Below, piece by piece: positions 26,360 through 35,479 of a DNA stretch of 42,785 nt. The position numbers were made by a program, and so were the translations under genes. The notes under the pieces were generated by a model, which ran no database searches, had not been told where the DNA came from, and worked only from the letters and a program-made list of their open reading frames with translations. Source of the DNA: Planctomycetota bacterium (GTDB taxonomy: Bacteria > Planctomycetota > Planctomycetia > Pirellulales > Lacipirellulaceae); NCBI GenBank assembly GCA_013152515.1, contig JAADGD010000014.1, positions 1 through 42,785 on the forward strand, given 5' to 3'. The number at the start of each line of letters is the position of its first letter. The stretch's first letter is position 1.

Positions 26360-28858
26360 TTACCGAAGCAAGGCCAAGACGTTCTGCGGGTTCTGGTTGG
26401 CGATACCCAACACGTTCGTGCCCGACTGGACAAGAATTTGAGCCCGTGTCAACTTGGCCGATTCGACGGCGAAGTCAGCGTCACGAATCGAGCTTTCAGC
26501 CTCAGTCAAGTTGACCAAAGTGTCGTTGAGCGCGTTCTTGTTGGTCTCCAGAGTCGTCCGTTGGAAAGCACCCAGTCGACCGCGAAGCGAAGTGACCTGA
26601 TCAATCGCTTCAGCAACAATCTTGGCCGCCCCATTCGGGTCAGCAGTCAAGTCGGCCGAGCCGCCTGAGCCAAGCTGGAACAACTTGCCAGAAACGCCGC
26701 CCAAACGGGCTGTGTTCACACTAGTGACGCCAAGCCGAGCCTGCTGGTTCGACACGACATCTGGACCAAGTTGGAACAAAGCCCCACCGCCGGTGATGTC
26801 GAATTCGATCAAACCGAGGTAATCGGCTTCGACGTTGGCTGTTAGGTCCAAAGTCGCGGTGTTGATCGACAGTTCGTTGCCGTTGCCAGTGGCGGCGATG
26901 CCGTTGACTGTAGCTATGACATCTTCACCGGCGTCCCGCGAACCCGTGCCGATGGCTGTTTTGAAGACACCACCGTCAGCTTCTTCAACCACTTTGAGGT
27001 CGACAAATGCATTCGTACCGTACTCTGTCGAACGTAGTTCAAGGGTTGTGCCATTGGCTGTAGCACTCACACCCGTGGCATCCGATACCAAGTTGACCTG
27101 GTTGATCAGCTCGTTGAGGTTCGTACCAGCTTTGAGATTGAAGACTTCAGCACCGCTGAGTCCTGCGATCTCGATCACGGCGTCTTTGTTCAAACCGCCA
27201 GACGATGCAATACCGCCCGCGATGTTCGATGTACTTGGGCCCGTGTCATCAGTGGTCACATCGGCCTCATAAGTACCACTACCAGCAGTCGAAGTCAATT
27301 CGGCTGTGAAGTCGCCCAATTGGTCGCCGATAGCTGTCGCGATATCTGCCAGTTGATACTGCGAGGTAGCATCGATCGAAACCGTGATGTTGGTTCCGTC
27401 ATCGGCTACCGCAATTTGACCAGCGTTCGTGTTGGTCGTGTTGAATAACAGGTTCCGGTTTAGGTTCGGACCGCTTTTGGTAGCGGAAACCGTGATGACA
27501 TCATCTCCCGCGTCTCGACCACCCGTCAGGTTCGTCAAAGCGGCAGGCGTGTTGTCTAGCGAGCCGTTAAAGCTTCGTGTACTCGCTGTGGTAGCAGTAG
27601 CAACTTCACTGATGGATTGAATCGCAGTGGCGATGTCAGAAACCGACGTCTCCGTGTTACCGGAGTCAACCGCGATTGTGTAACCATCTGTTGCGTTACC
27701 GCTAACCGCAGGCGTTGTGCCAACACCAGCTTGCTCAATGAACGTAATGCTGATGTTGCTATCGGCACCCGCTGTGGCAGTAATCGCAATGCTTTCGGTT
27801 GTGGACGCAGCCAAACCACCCGTTAGCGTATTGCTATCGGTACCTGCATCACCACCCACAGTGACACCTGTACCTGTGGTTACCGTGCCGATAGTAAAGT
27901 CATTAACCGAGCCAACCGTTTGAATCGCACCGATCGCATCAGCGACTTCTTGGACCGTGGCTCCAGGGTTACCGGCAGCCGCATTGTTGAAGTCACCATT
28001 GACGGTGATCGTGTTCGTACCCGAGTCGTACACCGCGGTTGCGATATTGCCCGAATCGTCGTCGTTATCAACAAGCACAATATCGACACCACTGCCTGTC
28101 GCACCTTGAGCACCTGCGGCAGCACCATCGCTGGTTGTGGTGATTTCAATAGCACCATTGGTGAGAGTCAGTGTACCTGTACTTTCACGCTGAGCGACCG
28201 AGAAGCTCACCGAGCCAGAGGCTGTCAACTGTTCGTCAGCGAAGGTGATCACACCCGTAGCGGCGACCGGTGTAACAGATGTCGGAATGTTGGCAACATT
28301 AACCTGAGCCTTTGTTGCAGCAGCGGTGACATTAATGTCGACCGAAGCAACTCCACTGGCACCGAGGTTCGCCTGATCGATCTTGAGATCGCTGAGACGA
28401 CCAAAGTTGGCCGTCGAGTTGGTGATAAAGTCGAGGCTGCCGTCCAGCAACTTACGACCTTGGAACGTCGTCGTCTGGGCGATACGGTTGAGTGCCTCAA
28501 GCGACGAGTCGACTTGCAACTGATTAGCAGAGATCTGCTCTTCGGAAAGGGCACCCGCATTGGCCGACTCGGTGACGAGGCCACGGATATCGTTCAGTAG
28601 CGAGCTGACCTGACCCAACGCACTGTCGGCGGTGGCGATCACTTGGTTGGCACGGTCGGTGTTGCTGATCGCCTTGCGGATCGACGTAATGTCGCTTCGC
28701 AGGTTTTCGCTAGCAATCAAACCGGCAGGGTCATCTTTGCCCGTGTTGATTCGGAGACCGGTACTTAACCGGGTGAGAGCTTCGTTCAAGCTCGCATTCG
28801 AGCGGCCGAGCGTATTTCGGCCAATCAGCGAAGCGACATTTGTGTTAATTCGAGTCAT
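26360..28858 (-). CDS. fliC: Flagellin FliC, enlarged central domain
   Basis: N-term 'MTRINTNVASLIGRNTLGRSNASLNEALTRLSTGLRINTGKDDPAGLIASENLRSDI'; C-term 'LRGRLGAFQRTTLETNKNALNDTLVNLTEAESSIRDADFAVESAKLTRAQILVQSGTNVLGIANQNPQNVLALL'. Confidence 0.97.
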   Translation of the reverse strand: MTRINTNVASLIGRNTLGRSNASLNEALTRLSTGLRINTGKDDPAGLIASENLRSDITSIRKAISNTDRANQVIATADSALGQVSSLLNDIRGLVTESANAGALSEEQISANQLQVDSSLEALNRIAQTTTFQGRKLLDGSLDFITNSTANFGRLSDLKIDQANLGASGVASVDINVTAAATKAQVNVANIPTSVTPVAATGVITFADEQLTASGSVSFSVAQRESTGTLTLTNGAIEITTTSDGAAAGAQGATGSGVDIVLVDNDDDSGNIATAVYDSGTNTITVNGDFNNAAAGNPGATVQEVADAIGAIQTVGSVNDFTIGTVTTGTGVTVGGDAGTDSNTLTGGLAASTTESIAITATAGADSNISITFIEQAGVGTTPAVSGNATDGYTIAVDSGNTETSVSDIATAIQSISEVATATTASTRSFNGSLDNTPAALTNLTGGRDAGDDVITVSATKSGPNLNRNLLFNTTNTNAGQIAVADDGTNITVSIDATSQYQLADIATAIGDQLGDFTAELTSTAGSGTYEADVTTDDTGPSTSNIAGGIASSGGLNKDAVIEIAGLSGAEVFNLKAGTNLNELINQVNLVSDATGVSATANGTTLELRSTEYGTNAFVDLKVVEEADGGVFKTAIGTGSRDAGEDVIATVNGIAATGNGNELSINTATLDLTANVEADYLGLIEFDITGGGALFQLGPDVVSNQQARLGVTSVNTARLGGVSGKLFQLGSGGSADLTADPNGAAKIVAEAIDQVTSLRGRLGAFQRTTLETNKNALNDTLVNLTEAESSIRDADFAVESAKLTRAQILVQSGTNVLGIANQNPQNVLALLR

Positions 28859-29158
28859 TGTTCAAACACCCCTGTAAAAGTAAAACCAGTTTTTCGTGGA
28901 ATGACCGGATTCCTGGGGAGTCAGACGACTCCGGCCTCACATCTCAACTTCATTACACGGCATCACACGGCGCCGAGGACACTTACCTCGCAAAAGTAAA
29001 TTCACCGTTGTCTAATCCTTGTCAGACGTTCCTCGGCATCCTTCCAACTGTCCTAGTGCTTTGTCATCCATCAAATCAACAATGGTCAAAGCACTCGGGA
29101 GCCCACCAATCAACTTTGGCAGACAACTCTAGGCCAGAAACCGTGCAATGCGTATTAT

Positions 29159-29249
29159 TGGGGATCTAGGATTTGGGAATTTGGGGCCGGGGAAAAAGCT
29201 GCTTATCAGCCGTCCCCAGATCCTAGTCTCAAACCCCCAACTCCCAAGC
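29159..29249. repeat. G/C-rich inverted repeat 'TTGGGGATCTAGGATTTGGGAATTTGGGG' within the fliC leader region
   Basis: Left G-rich arm 29159-29185; C-rich complement 29214-29249; same family as 21886 and 40043 tracts. Confidence 0.75.
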
Positions 29250-29282
29250 ACAAGCTTGGCTGGGTGGATCGTCTAAGGGAAC

Positions 29283-29310
29283 TTATCGACCTGATAAATT
29301 GGGTGCTTTA
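29283..29310 (-). promoter_or_regulatory. Candidate sigma-28 promoter for fliC
   Basis: Minus strand TAAA-N16-GTCGATAA (consensus TAAA-N15-GCCGATAA), in the csrA-fliC gap. Confidence 0.5.
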
Positions 29311-29403
29311 AGTTCAATGGGGGAATTTAGGGCGTTTTATTTTGCCTGTTCCGAAAAGAAACATGCAATCGTTGCAACCGGTAAAGGCGGACGGGAAGAG
29401 GAC

Positions 29404-29482
29404 TGAGCCGTCGGCGCTAGCTGCGGGTGAACGTGTGAAAACGTTCAGCGTGCTGCCACCTGCGGCTAGCGCCGACGGCTCA
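29404..29482. repeat. 26-bp inverted repeat (24/26), family 'TGAGCCGTCGGCGCTAGCCGCAGGTG', overlapping csrA stop codon
   Basis: Arms 29404-29429 and 29457-29482; final TCA (29480-29482) is the csrA TGA stop. Confidence 0.95.
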
Positions 29483-29719
29483 CTTCTGCTCGGCGGAACC
29501 TTGGTTCGGGCCCAGCAGCTTGGCATCGTCAGGCTTCAAGAGTGCTGCCTGACGGTTTTCGCGTTGGATTGCCTCGTAGACTTCGCGGCGGTGGACCGAG
29601 ATCTCTTTCGGAGCGTCGATGCCGAGCTTGACTTTGTCGCCGCGCACGTCGACCACGGTGATCACGATATTGTCACCGATGATTATGCTCTCGTCGCGTT
29701 GTCTCGACAAAACCAACAT
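29480..29719 (-). CDS. csrA: Carbon storage regulator CsrA
   Basis: [55 protein letters not shown]. Confidence 0.98.
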   Translation of the reverse strand: MLVLSRQRDESIIIGDNIVITVVDVRGDKVKLGIDAPKEISVHRREVYEAIQRENRQAALLKPDDAKLLGPNQGSAEQK

Positions 29720-29845
29720 TTTTTGCTCCTCGCAGGGCGATTCCTCGCCACCGTTTTTGAGAGCCGCAAGCTGGCGGCTACTCTTGTGTGTTCATTCTAT
29801 AGTGGTATCGCCTGCGTAGTGCTATTGGCTCTAGCAGGCGCGCTT

Positions 29846-30325
29846 CTATGCAGTACGTTTCAATGGTAGCGACGGTAGCGATAAGGGAAATTGCACTGGC
29901 AAGTCGTCTTTGGCGATGACTTGGCAGCCCCGACGTCGCTCGACGTTAATCACAAGTGGGGCGCGCAAATTGAGCGTCAATCCCCCTGCTTGGCCCCCAG
30001 CTTGACCGCCCACTTGTTGACCTTGGGCTTGTCGGCTGGCAATCACCACGACCTCGGCATCGCGCGTCGTGGTCAGTTCCAAAAATTGTAGTTCGGCGCG
30101 ATCGATGCGAAGTTGATAGTCGGGCACAAAACGGCGCGGACTCACGACACCTAGCGCGATGTGCCCTTCGTCGAGGCTTTGCAGCCAGCCCAAAGTCGGA
30201 TTCTTCGTGTCGCTCAACACCACCCAACGACGGCAGTGCTCCAACCCGATCAGACCCGATTCAAAGATCAACTCGTCTTGAGAATCGACAGACAGTGTGC
30301 CAAAACGCGTAGTGAATACATCCAT
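29846..30325 (-). CDS. fliW: Flagellar assembly factor FliW
   Basis: 'VDSQDELIFESGLIGLEHCRRWVVL', 'LGVVSPRRFVPDYQLRI', 'LTLNLRAPLVINVERRRGCQVI'; adjacent to csrA. Confidence 0.92.
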   Translation of the reverse strand: MDVFTTRFGTLSVDSQDELIFESGLIGLEHCRRWVVLSDTKNPTLGWLQSLDEGHIALGVVSPRRFVPDYQLRIDRAELQFLELTTTRDAEVVVIASRQAQGQQVGGQAGGQAGGLTLNLRAPLVINVERRRGCQVIAKDDLPVQFPLSLPSLPLKRTA

Positions 30326-30526
30326 GTGACTACCCTGGTGCTTTTGTCATTTGCCCCACGAAAGGGCAAATGGCTAGAAATCGCCAGACCCCGACTGCAC
30401 TCCGCGCAGCTTGAGCCAACTTCTTAGCGTAGTTATCGTCACTGGAGAGATAGGAAGGCCAGTAAAAATGGCGAGAGTTGCGAAGCTGGGGTTTGAGTCG
30501 CGAGATTTGAGTTGCGACTCACAACT

Positions 30527-33106
30527 CTAAAGAAAATCTAGCAGCGAAAGCTGTAAGATATTCGCTGTTGCTCGCAGTGACGCCTCCAGCGAAATCTGCC
30601 GAGCGGTCATCTGCGAAATCGCTTCGACCAGATCGACGTCGATCTCCTCGGACAAGGCCGAACGAATCTGGATCTCTTCGTCTTGCAAGTTGAACTTCGA
30701 AAGTTCTAGGCTACGAAACCGTGTTCCCACATCGGCTTGGGCAAAAGTCACCCGATCGATGTCCTTTTCCAACTTGGCGGCCGCTCGCTCGATCTCAGGG
30801 AGATCGTTCGCAGACAGTGCATCGCGCAGGCGAATCAGCGAAGTGAAGACACTGTCGGTCTCCAGGGCATAGCGGTCTTTGCCCGTCAGCGTGGTCGTAG
30901 GCGAGGACTTGGTGGTTTGACCTTTGTCGAGCAGACCCAAGAACTCGGCTGCCTGACTGCTGCTGATTTTCGTCACGGTCAGATCGCCAACCGAGCTGCC
31001 AGTGTTGTCAATTAGCTCGACTCCATTGCCACTCGCCGCGAGTTGAGCCGTGACCCGTCCCGCGTTGCCTACTGCGTTGTTGATCAAGTCGAGCACATCG
31101 CCAACCGACTCCGCACCGCTCAGATCGATCGCCAAAGCAGTGCCGTCTTTGGCAGTAATGTTAAAATCAATCGAGGGAATCGTCACATCGATACCGCCCG
31201 TCACGGCGAGATCCGCCCCCAACTCCGTGACGGTCAATCGTCCCGTGCCGACGGTGTTGTCGACAAGATCAATGCCGTTGCCGTCGGCGTTTAACTGCGC
31301 AGTGACCAGAACAGGCGCGAGGTTCTCTGCGTCGTTGTTGATCGCATTGATCGTGTCGCTGAGCGTGTTGACGTCTGTCACACTGCTCAGATCGACATCA
31401 AACGCAGTTCCGTCACTGACTGTGATAGTAAGATCGGCCTTTGTAAAGTTCAAATTGACCGCGTCTTTTCTTGGCACGCCGACACCAAAGTTAAAATCGC
31501 TGAGCTTCGTGTCTTCTGTCAACGTGCGAATTCCCAGCTGCGTAGCCGTGGTGCCGCCGTTGATTTCGCCAATCTGAAAATCGTTGCCGCTCAGACGCGA
31601 ACGAATGTTGATGCCCGTGCCCGCAGTGTTGATTTCCGCGAGTAGGCCAGCTTCCGAACGATTGAGCCGATTGAGCAAATCTTCGACCGTCTCGTCGCCG
31701 GTGAATTGGATGTCGTATGTTTCGCCACCGTTAACGACGCGAATGCCTGAACTTTGGTCGAGCGTTTCGCCCGTTCCGCCGGTAGTCGTTGCTGTTGCGC
31801 CAACCGCGACCAAACCGGAGCCTGCCTCGCTCGGAGAACTTGCGTCCCCTTGATCGATTTCAGCGAGAAAGTTCGCATCGGCATTGATCGCGTCCACGAC
31901 TTCTTGAGCAGTCGTATCGCCATCATCGATCGTAATAATGAGCGTCTTGGCGCCGCCATCAAACGCCACACTTACCGGCGAGCCATCGCCACCATCGACA
32001 AAGCTCACCGCCACGTTGTCCAAGCTTGTGCCATTCACACTCGCTTCGATAAGAATATCGTTATTGTCGTTGCTGCCGCCGGAGTTAAGCGAGGCTCGAG
32101 CTTTGGTGCCTAGGAGATCTTCCAGACGAGTTGTCTTGAGCAGCAAAGGATCAAGGTCTTCGCTCACAATTGTCGAAGGGCTTCCAAAGCCGAGCAGCCC
32201 CAACTCGCGCGCCGTGGTACCGGTGCCGACTTCGCTAATCGACAGCGAGTCGCCATCGGACAATTGGATTTGAATCCCATCGCCCGTGATGGTCACGTCG
32301 ACTTGCGAGCCTGTAGGTGGATTGTCTTCGATCAATTTCACCACGTCGCCAATCGTAGTCGCGCGACTCAGGTCCACAATCGCAACTTGGTTGGTGGTTG
32401 TATTCGTAATTTGCAGCGAGCCATTGGGGTTGATCCCACGCCCGCTGCGCAGACTACTAAGCCGTGTCTCCGCATTGACCGGTGGGTTTAGATCGATCGT
32501 GCCCTCGACGGCAGCGGAAATGCCCCCGAAAACCTCTTGACCCGAGATGCTCGACGAGAACAAAACGCCAATATCAGAGTAGTTGCGAATCTGGCGGTCG
32601 TCGCCTTGGTAGACGACATTGTCGCCTTCGAACGTGTAGGGCTGTACGTTCGTCTGCGAACCAGAAAAAAGGTAGCGTCCATTGAATTGTCGATTCCCCA
32701 AAGTCACCAGAGAATCGAGCGCGGCGTTGATCGTGGCAACCGCCGCTTCTCTTTCCTGGTCTGTGGCAATGGTGCCGATAACTCCGAGCGTATCCGCCTT
32801 GATCTGACTGAGCGCATTGGCAACACCTTCAGACCCACCCAACGTCGCATCGGTACTTCCCAAGAAGAGGAGCCCACTGTCGATGTTCGATCCCAACTGT
32901 TCTTTGCGGGAAAGCAATCGTTGAAACGAAATCGCCCGCAGTGCCGAAGGCGCATCCTCGCTGGGCAGCGTAATCCGCAGCCCGGTGCTGATCTGTTCCT
33001 GCAAACGAAACAGATCGAGCTGATCGGCCTGGTACTGCTGCGTCAGCCGCTGTCGGGCTAGCAGCCCAGAGATACGCGTGGTCGGAACAGGAGGAATTCG
33101 GGACAT
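30527..33106 (-). CDS. flgL: Flagellar hook-associated protein 3 (FlgL), enlarged
   Basis: N-term 'TTRISGLLARQRLTQQYQADQLDLFRLQEQISTGLRITLPSEDAPSALRAISFQRLL'; 'GNRQFNGRYLFSGSQTNVQPY'; C-term 'LSEEIDVDLVEAISQMTARQISLEASLRATANILQLSLLDFL'. Confidence 0.95.
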   Translation of the reverse strand: MSRIPPVPTTRISGLLARQRLTQQYQADQLDLFRLQEQISTGLRITLPSEDAPSALRAISFQRLLSRKEQLGSNIDSGLLFLGSTDATLGGSEGVANALSQIKADTLGVIGTIATDQEREAAVATINAALDSLVTLGNRQFNGRYLFSGSQTNVQPYTFEGDNVVYQGDDRQIRNYSDIGVLFSSSISGQEVFGGISAAVEGTIDLNPPVNAETRLSSLRSGRGINPNGSLQITNTTTNQVAIVDLSRATTIGDVVKLIEDNPPTGSQVDVTITGDGIQIQLSDGDSLSISEVGTGTTARELGLLGFGSPSTIVSEDLDPLLLKTTRLEDLLGTKARASLNSGGSNDNNDILIEASVNGTSLDNVAVSFVDGGDGSPVSVAFDGGAKTLIITIDDGDTTAQEVVDAINADANFLAEIDQGDASSPSEAGSGLVAVGATATTTGGTGETLDQSSGIRVVNGGETYDIQFTGDETVEDLLNRLNRSEAGLLAEINTAGTGINIRSRLSGNDFQIGEINGGTTATQLGIRTLTEDTKLSDFNFGVGVPRKDAVNLNFTKADLTITVSDGTAFDVDLSSVTDVNTLSDTINAINNDAENLAPVLVTAQLNADGNGIDLVDNTVGTGRLTVTELGADLAVTGGIDVTIPSIDFNITAKDGTALAIDLSGAESVGDVLDLINNAVGNAGRVTAQLAASGNGVELIDNTGSSVGDLTVTKISSSQAAEFLGLLDKGQTTKSSPTTTLTGKDRYALETDSVFTSLIRLRDALSANDLPEIERAAAKLEKDIDRVTFAQADVGTRFRSLELSKFNLQDEEIQIRSALSEEIDVDLVEAISQMTARQISLEASLRATANILQLSLLDFL

Positions 33107-33177
33107 GGTGGGAAGTAGTTAGTAGATAGAAAAAAAGGTTTGTCGTAGCCGCGAGCGGAAGCTGCGGTGTATCTCAC

Positions 33178-34890
33178 TTACAAATTCACCAGCAAATCAA
33201 GCAAATCAGACAACGTGCTGATGTACCGTGCCGACGCTTGAAAGGCTCGTTGGAGCTGGATCATATCGATCGCTTCTTCGTCGAGGTTCACTCCGCTGAC
33301 CGACTGTGCCTCGGCTTGGAGTGTGCCCTCAAAAATGCGCAACCCATCAGCGACCGAGGCGGTGGTTGTCGCGCCTTGCGTTGTCATGTCGATCAACTCT
33401 TTATAGATCCCGACGATCGATTGCCCGTCTTGACCGCTGAGGATTTTGTCTTGAATCTCAGAGAGTTGAAGTGCATTGTCGGCATCGACGTTGATACCGT
33501 TCAAACTAGCCGCAAACTTCTTGCCGTCGGACAGAATCTCTTGGTTAACGCCTAAGTCTCTCGCATTCGACCCGGTGAAAAAAGTATTGACCCCGAGCGC
33601 TGCCAGGACGCCGCTGCTGTCTTTTTCAAAGCTAAATTCTATGTCTGCCGGAGATTCGGAGTTGATCACCAGCTTGTTGTCGAGCGAAACCGAAGCGGTG
33701 ATGCCACTGATCGCGTCCAGCTGTGCTGCCAGCGAAGTCAGTGTTGTGGGGCTACCGTCTGTGCCGAGTAAATCAACCTTGATCGTTTGTCTTACGGTGT
33801 CACCATTGCCATCGATGTTTTTGTTGTGAATGAGTACGTTGAATTCGCCCTGTTGTGGCGCGAAGTCGAGCCCTGCTGCATCGAGCGCCGCCTGCGGATC
33901 ATCGACTTGATAAGTGCCTGTCAATGACGTAAAACCAACCTCGCCCTGCCCTTGCGAATACGCCTTGTTGAACTCAAACGCTAACGCGCCGGCAAACTCG
34001 TCGAGTCCCGTCAGAAAACCGCCCAGGATGTTGTCGCGTGCCTCGTAAATGCCGCCCAATTCGCCGCCGCTAACGATCAACTCGCCACCATCGTCGGCAA
34101 ACACGATACGGTTATTGACGGTGCCCGAATCACCATTCTGTTCACTGACGACTTCTTGTCGCGTGCCCTCGAAGACAAGGAACCTGCCATTGAGCGAGAT
34201 GTTCACCACGCCCCTGCCACTTTCGTTGATGTCGACGTCGGCGATCTCGGCCAATCGTTTCATGGCATTGCTACGTTGACTCCGCAGTCCGCCCGCGTCG
34301 CTACCCGAAGCGCCACCCCCTTCGATTTGCACGATCCGCAGATTCAATTGTCGGATTTCTTCGGAGACCGTATTGATCTCATCAGCTAGCTGACTCACGC
34401 GCGTGTTGAGATTGCCGAACTCCGTGTCGATGCGCCGCCTTGTGGTGAGGATCGTCTGAGCCAGTTCCTCACCCGCGCTGATTGCTAAGTTTCGATGTGC
34501 GGGTTCTTCGGGCTTCTGATTGATCAGCTGAATCGCGTTAAAAAAGTCGGTAAGCTTCGTCGAGATATTCGCGTCGCCGAGCGGATTAAGAATCACCTCC
34601 AGATTGCGATACGCAGCCTCTTGAGCTTCTGCACTGGCACGATCGCCACCCGCATCGCGCAGACGCTCTTCGGCAAACTTGTCGATGATCTGGACGATCC
34701 CGGTGATCTCGACACCCAGTCCCAGTGTCAAGTTGCCCAGTTTTTGCACTGGCGCAGGCGCAAAAACCGCCCGCTCGCGGACGTAGCCGGGCGTGTTCGC
34801 ATTGGCGATATTGTTGCCGACCACCTGCAGACCGATTTGCATCGCCTGCAGCGTGTTGCCCGCCATCTGAAGTGAGCTGAAGAGTGACAT
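33178..34890 (-). CDS. flgK: Flagellar hook-associated protein 1 (FlgK)
   Basis: 'SLFSSLQMAGNTLQAMQIGLQVVGNNIANANTPGYVRERAVFAPAP'; C-term 'SGVNLDEEAIDMIQLQRAFQASARYISTLSDLLDLLVNL'. Confidence 0.97.
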   Translation of the reverse strand: MSLFSSLQMAGNTLQAMQIGLQVVGNNIANANTPGYVRERAVFAPAPVQKLGNLTLGLGVEITGIVQIIDKFAEERLRDAGGDRASAEAQEAAYRNLEVILNPLGDANISTKLTDFFNAIQLINQKPEEPAHRNLAISAGEELAQTILTTRRRIDTEFGNLNTRVSQLADEINTVSEEIRQLNLRIVQIEGGGASGSDAGGLRSQRSNAMKRLAEIADVDINESGRGVVNISLNGRFLVFEGTRQEVVSEQNGDSGTVNNRIVFADDGGELIVSGGELGGIYEARDNILGGFLTGLDEFAGALAFEFNKAYSQGQGEVGFTSLTGTYQVDDPQAALDAAGLDFAPQQGEFNVLIHNKNIDGNGDTVRQTIKVDLLGTDGSPTTLTSLAAQLDAISGITASVSLDNKLVINSESPADIEFSFEKDSSGVLAALGVNTFFTGSNARDLGVNQEILSDGKKFAASLNGINVDADNALQLSEIQDKILSGQDGQSIVGIYKELIDMTTQGATTTASVADGLRIFEGTLQAEAQSVSGVNLDEEAIDMIQLQRAFQASARYISTLSDLLDLLVNL

Positions 34891-34898
34891 AATGAGTT

Positions 34899-34969
34899 AC
34901 TAGTCGCTAGACGCTAGGCGCTAGTTCACATCAAGAAAACTAGCACCTAGCGCCTAACGACCAGCGCCT
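34899..34969. repeat. Imperfect inverted repeat, family 'GCGCTAGGCGCTAGTT'
   Basis: ACTAGTCGCTAGACGCTAGGCGCTAGTT ... AACTAGCACCTAGCGCCTAACGACCAGCGCCT between flgN and flgK. Confidence 0.9.
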
Positions 34970-34976
34970 TTTCCCC

Positions 34977-35462
34977 CTAAACTGCCCGGTCCATCAACGA
35001 ACCGCTGTTGTCGCTAGATCCGTCTTTTCCATATGTCGGCTGTAGTTGGCCGCCAGTCGCAATAATCTCGAGCATGTGAGAAAGATGTAGCACCGTGCGC
35101 TGAACCACGACCCACTGCGAGATGCTTTGATGCCGAAGCAATTGCGTCCGCCGGTTCGACTCCTCTAGCGGCTGTTGCAGGCTTTGCGCCTTTTCCGAGG
35201 GCAATGCTTGCGTCAACGACTGAATGCTATCAGCTGGCAAACCTTGCTCGGCGGCCCGCTCGAGTAACTGCTGGCGGTACTCGTGACATGCTTGCAGTTC
35301 CGCACAAAGGCTCTCTTCCTGAGAAGCGAGCGCTGTCAATCCTTGGTGATCGCGCTTCATCAGCAGATCATGCTTTTGCGAAAGCAAACTTAGCAGTTGC
35401 TCTTGAGAGGAGGCCAGCCGTTCCAGTAACTCGGCCAATTCCGATTCCCATTGGATGTCCAT
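34977..35462 (-). CDS. flgN: FlgN-like flagellar chaperone
   Basis: Coiled-coil-rich 161 aa protein 'LAELLERLASSQEQLLSLLSQKHDLLMKRDHQGLTALASQEESLCAELQACHEYRQQLLE', between flgJ and flgK. Confidence 0.75.
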   Translation of the reverse strand: MDIQWESELAELLERLASSQEQLLSLLSQKHDLLMKRDHQGLTALASQEESLCAELQACHEYRQQLLERAAEQGLPADSIQSLTQALPSEKAQSLQQPLEESNRRTQLLRHQSISQWVVVQRTVLHLSHMLEIIATGGQLQPTYGKDGSSDNSGSLMDRAV

Positions 35463-35479
35463 CAGTGTATTTCTCGCAT

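Noticed and set aside
29342-29869. 175-aa plus-strand ORF over csrA
   Set aside because: Antisense to csrA and built partly from the inverted repeat; no domain.
30326-30440. Possible sigma-28 promoter upstream of fliW (minus strand GACGATAA at about 30434-30441)
   Set aside because: -10-like match only; no TAAA at suitable spacing.
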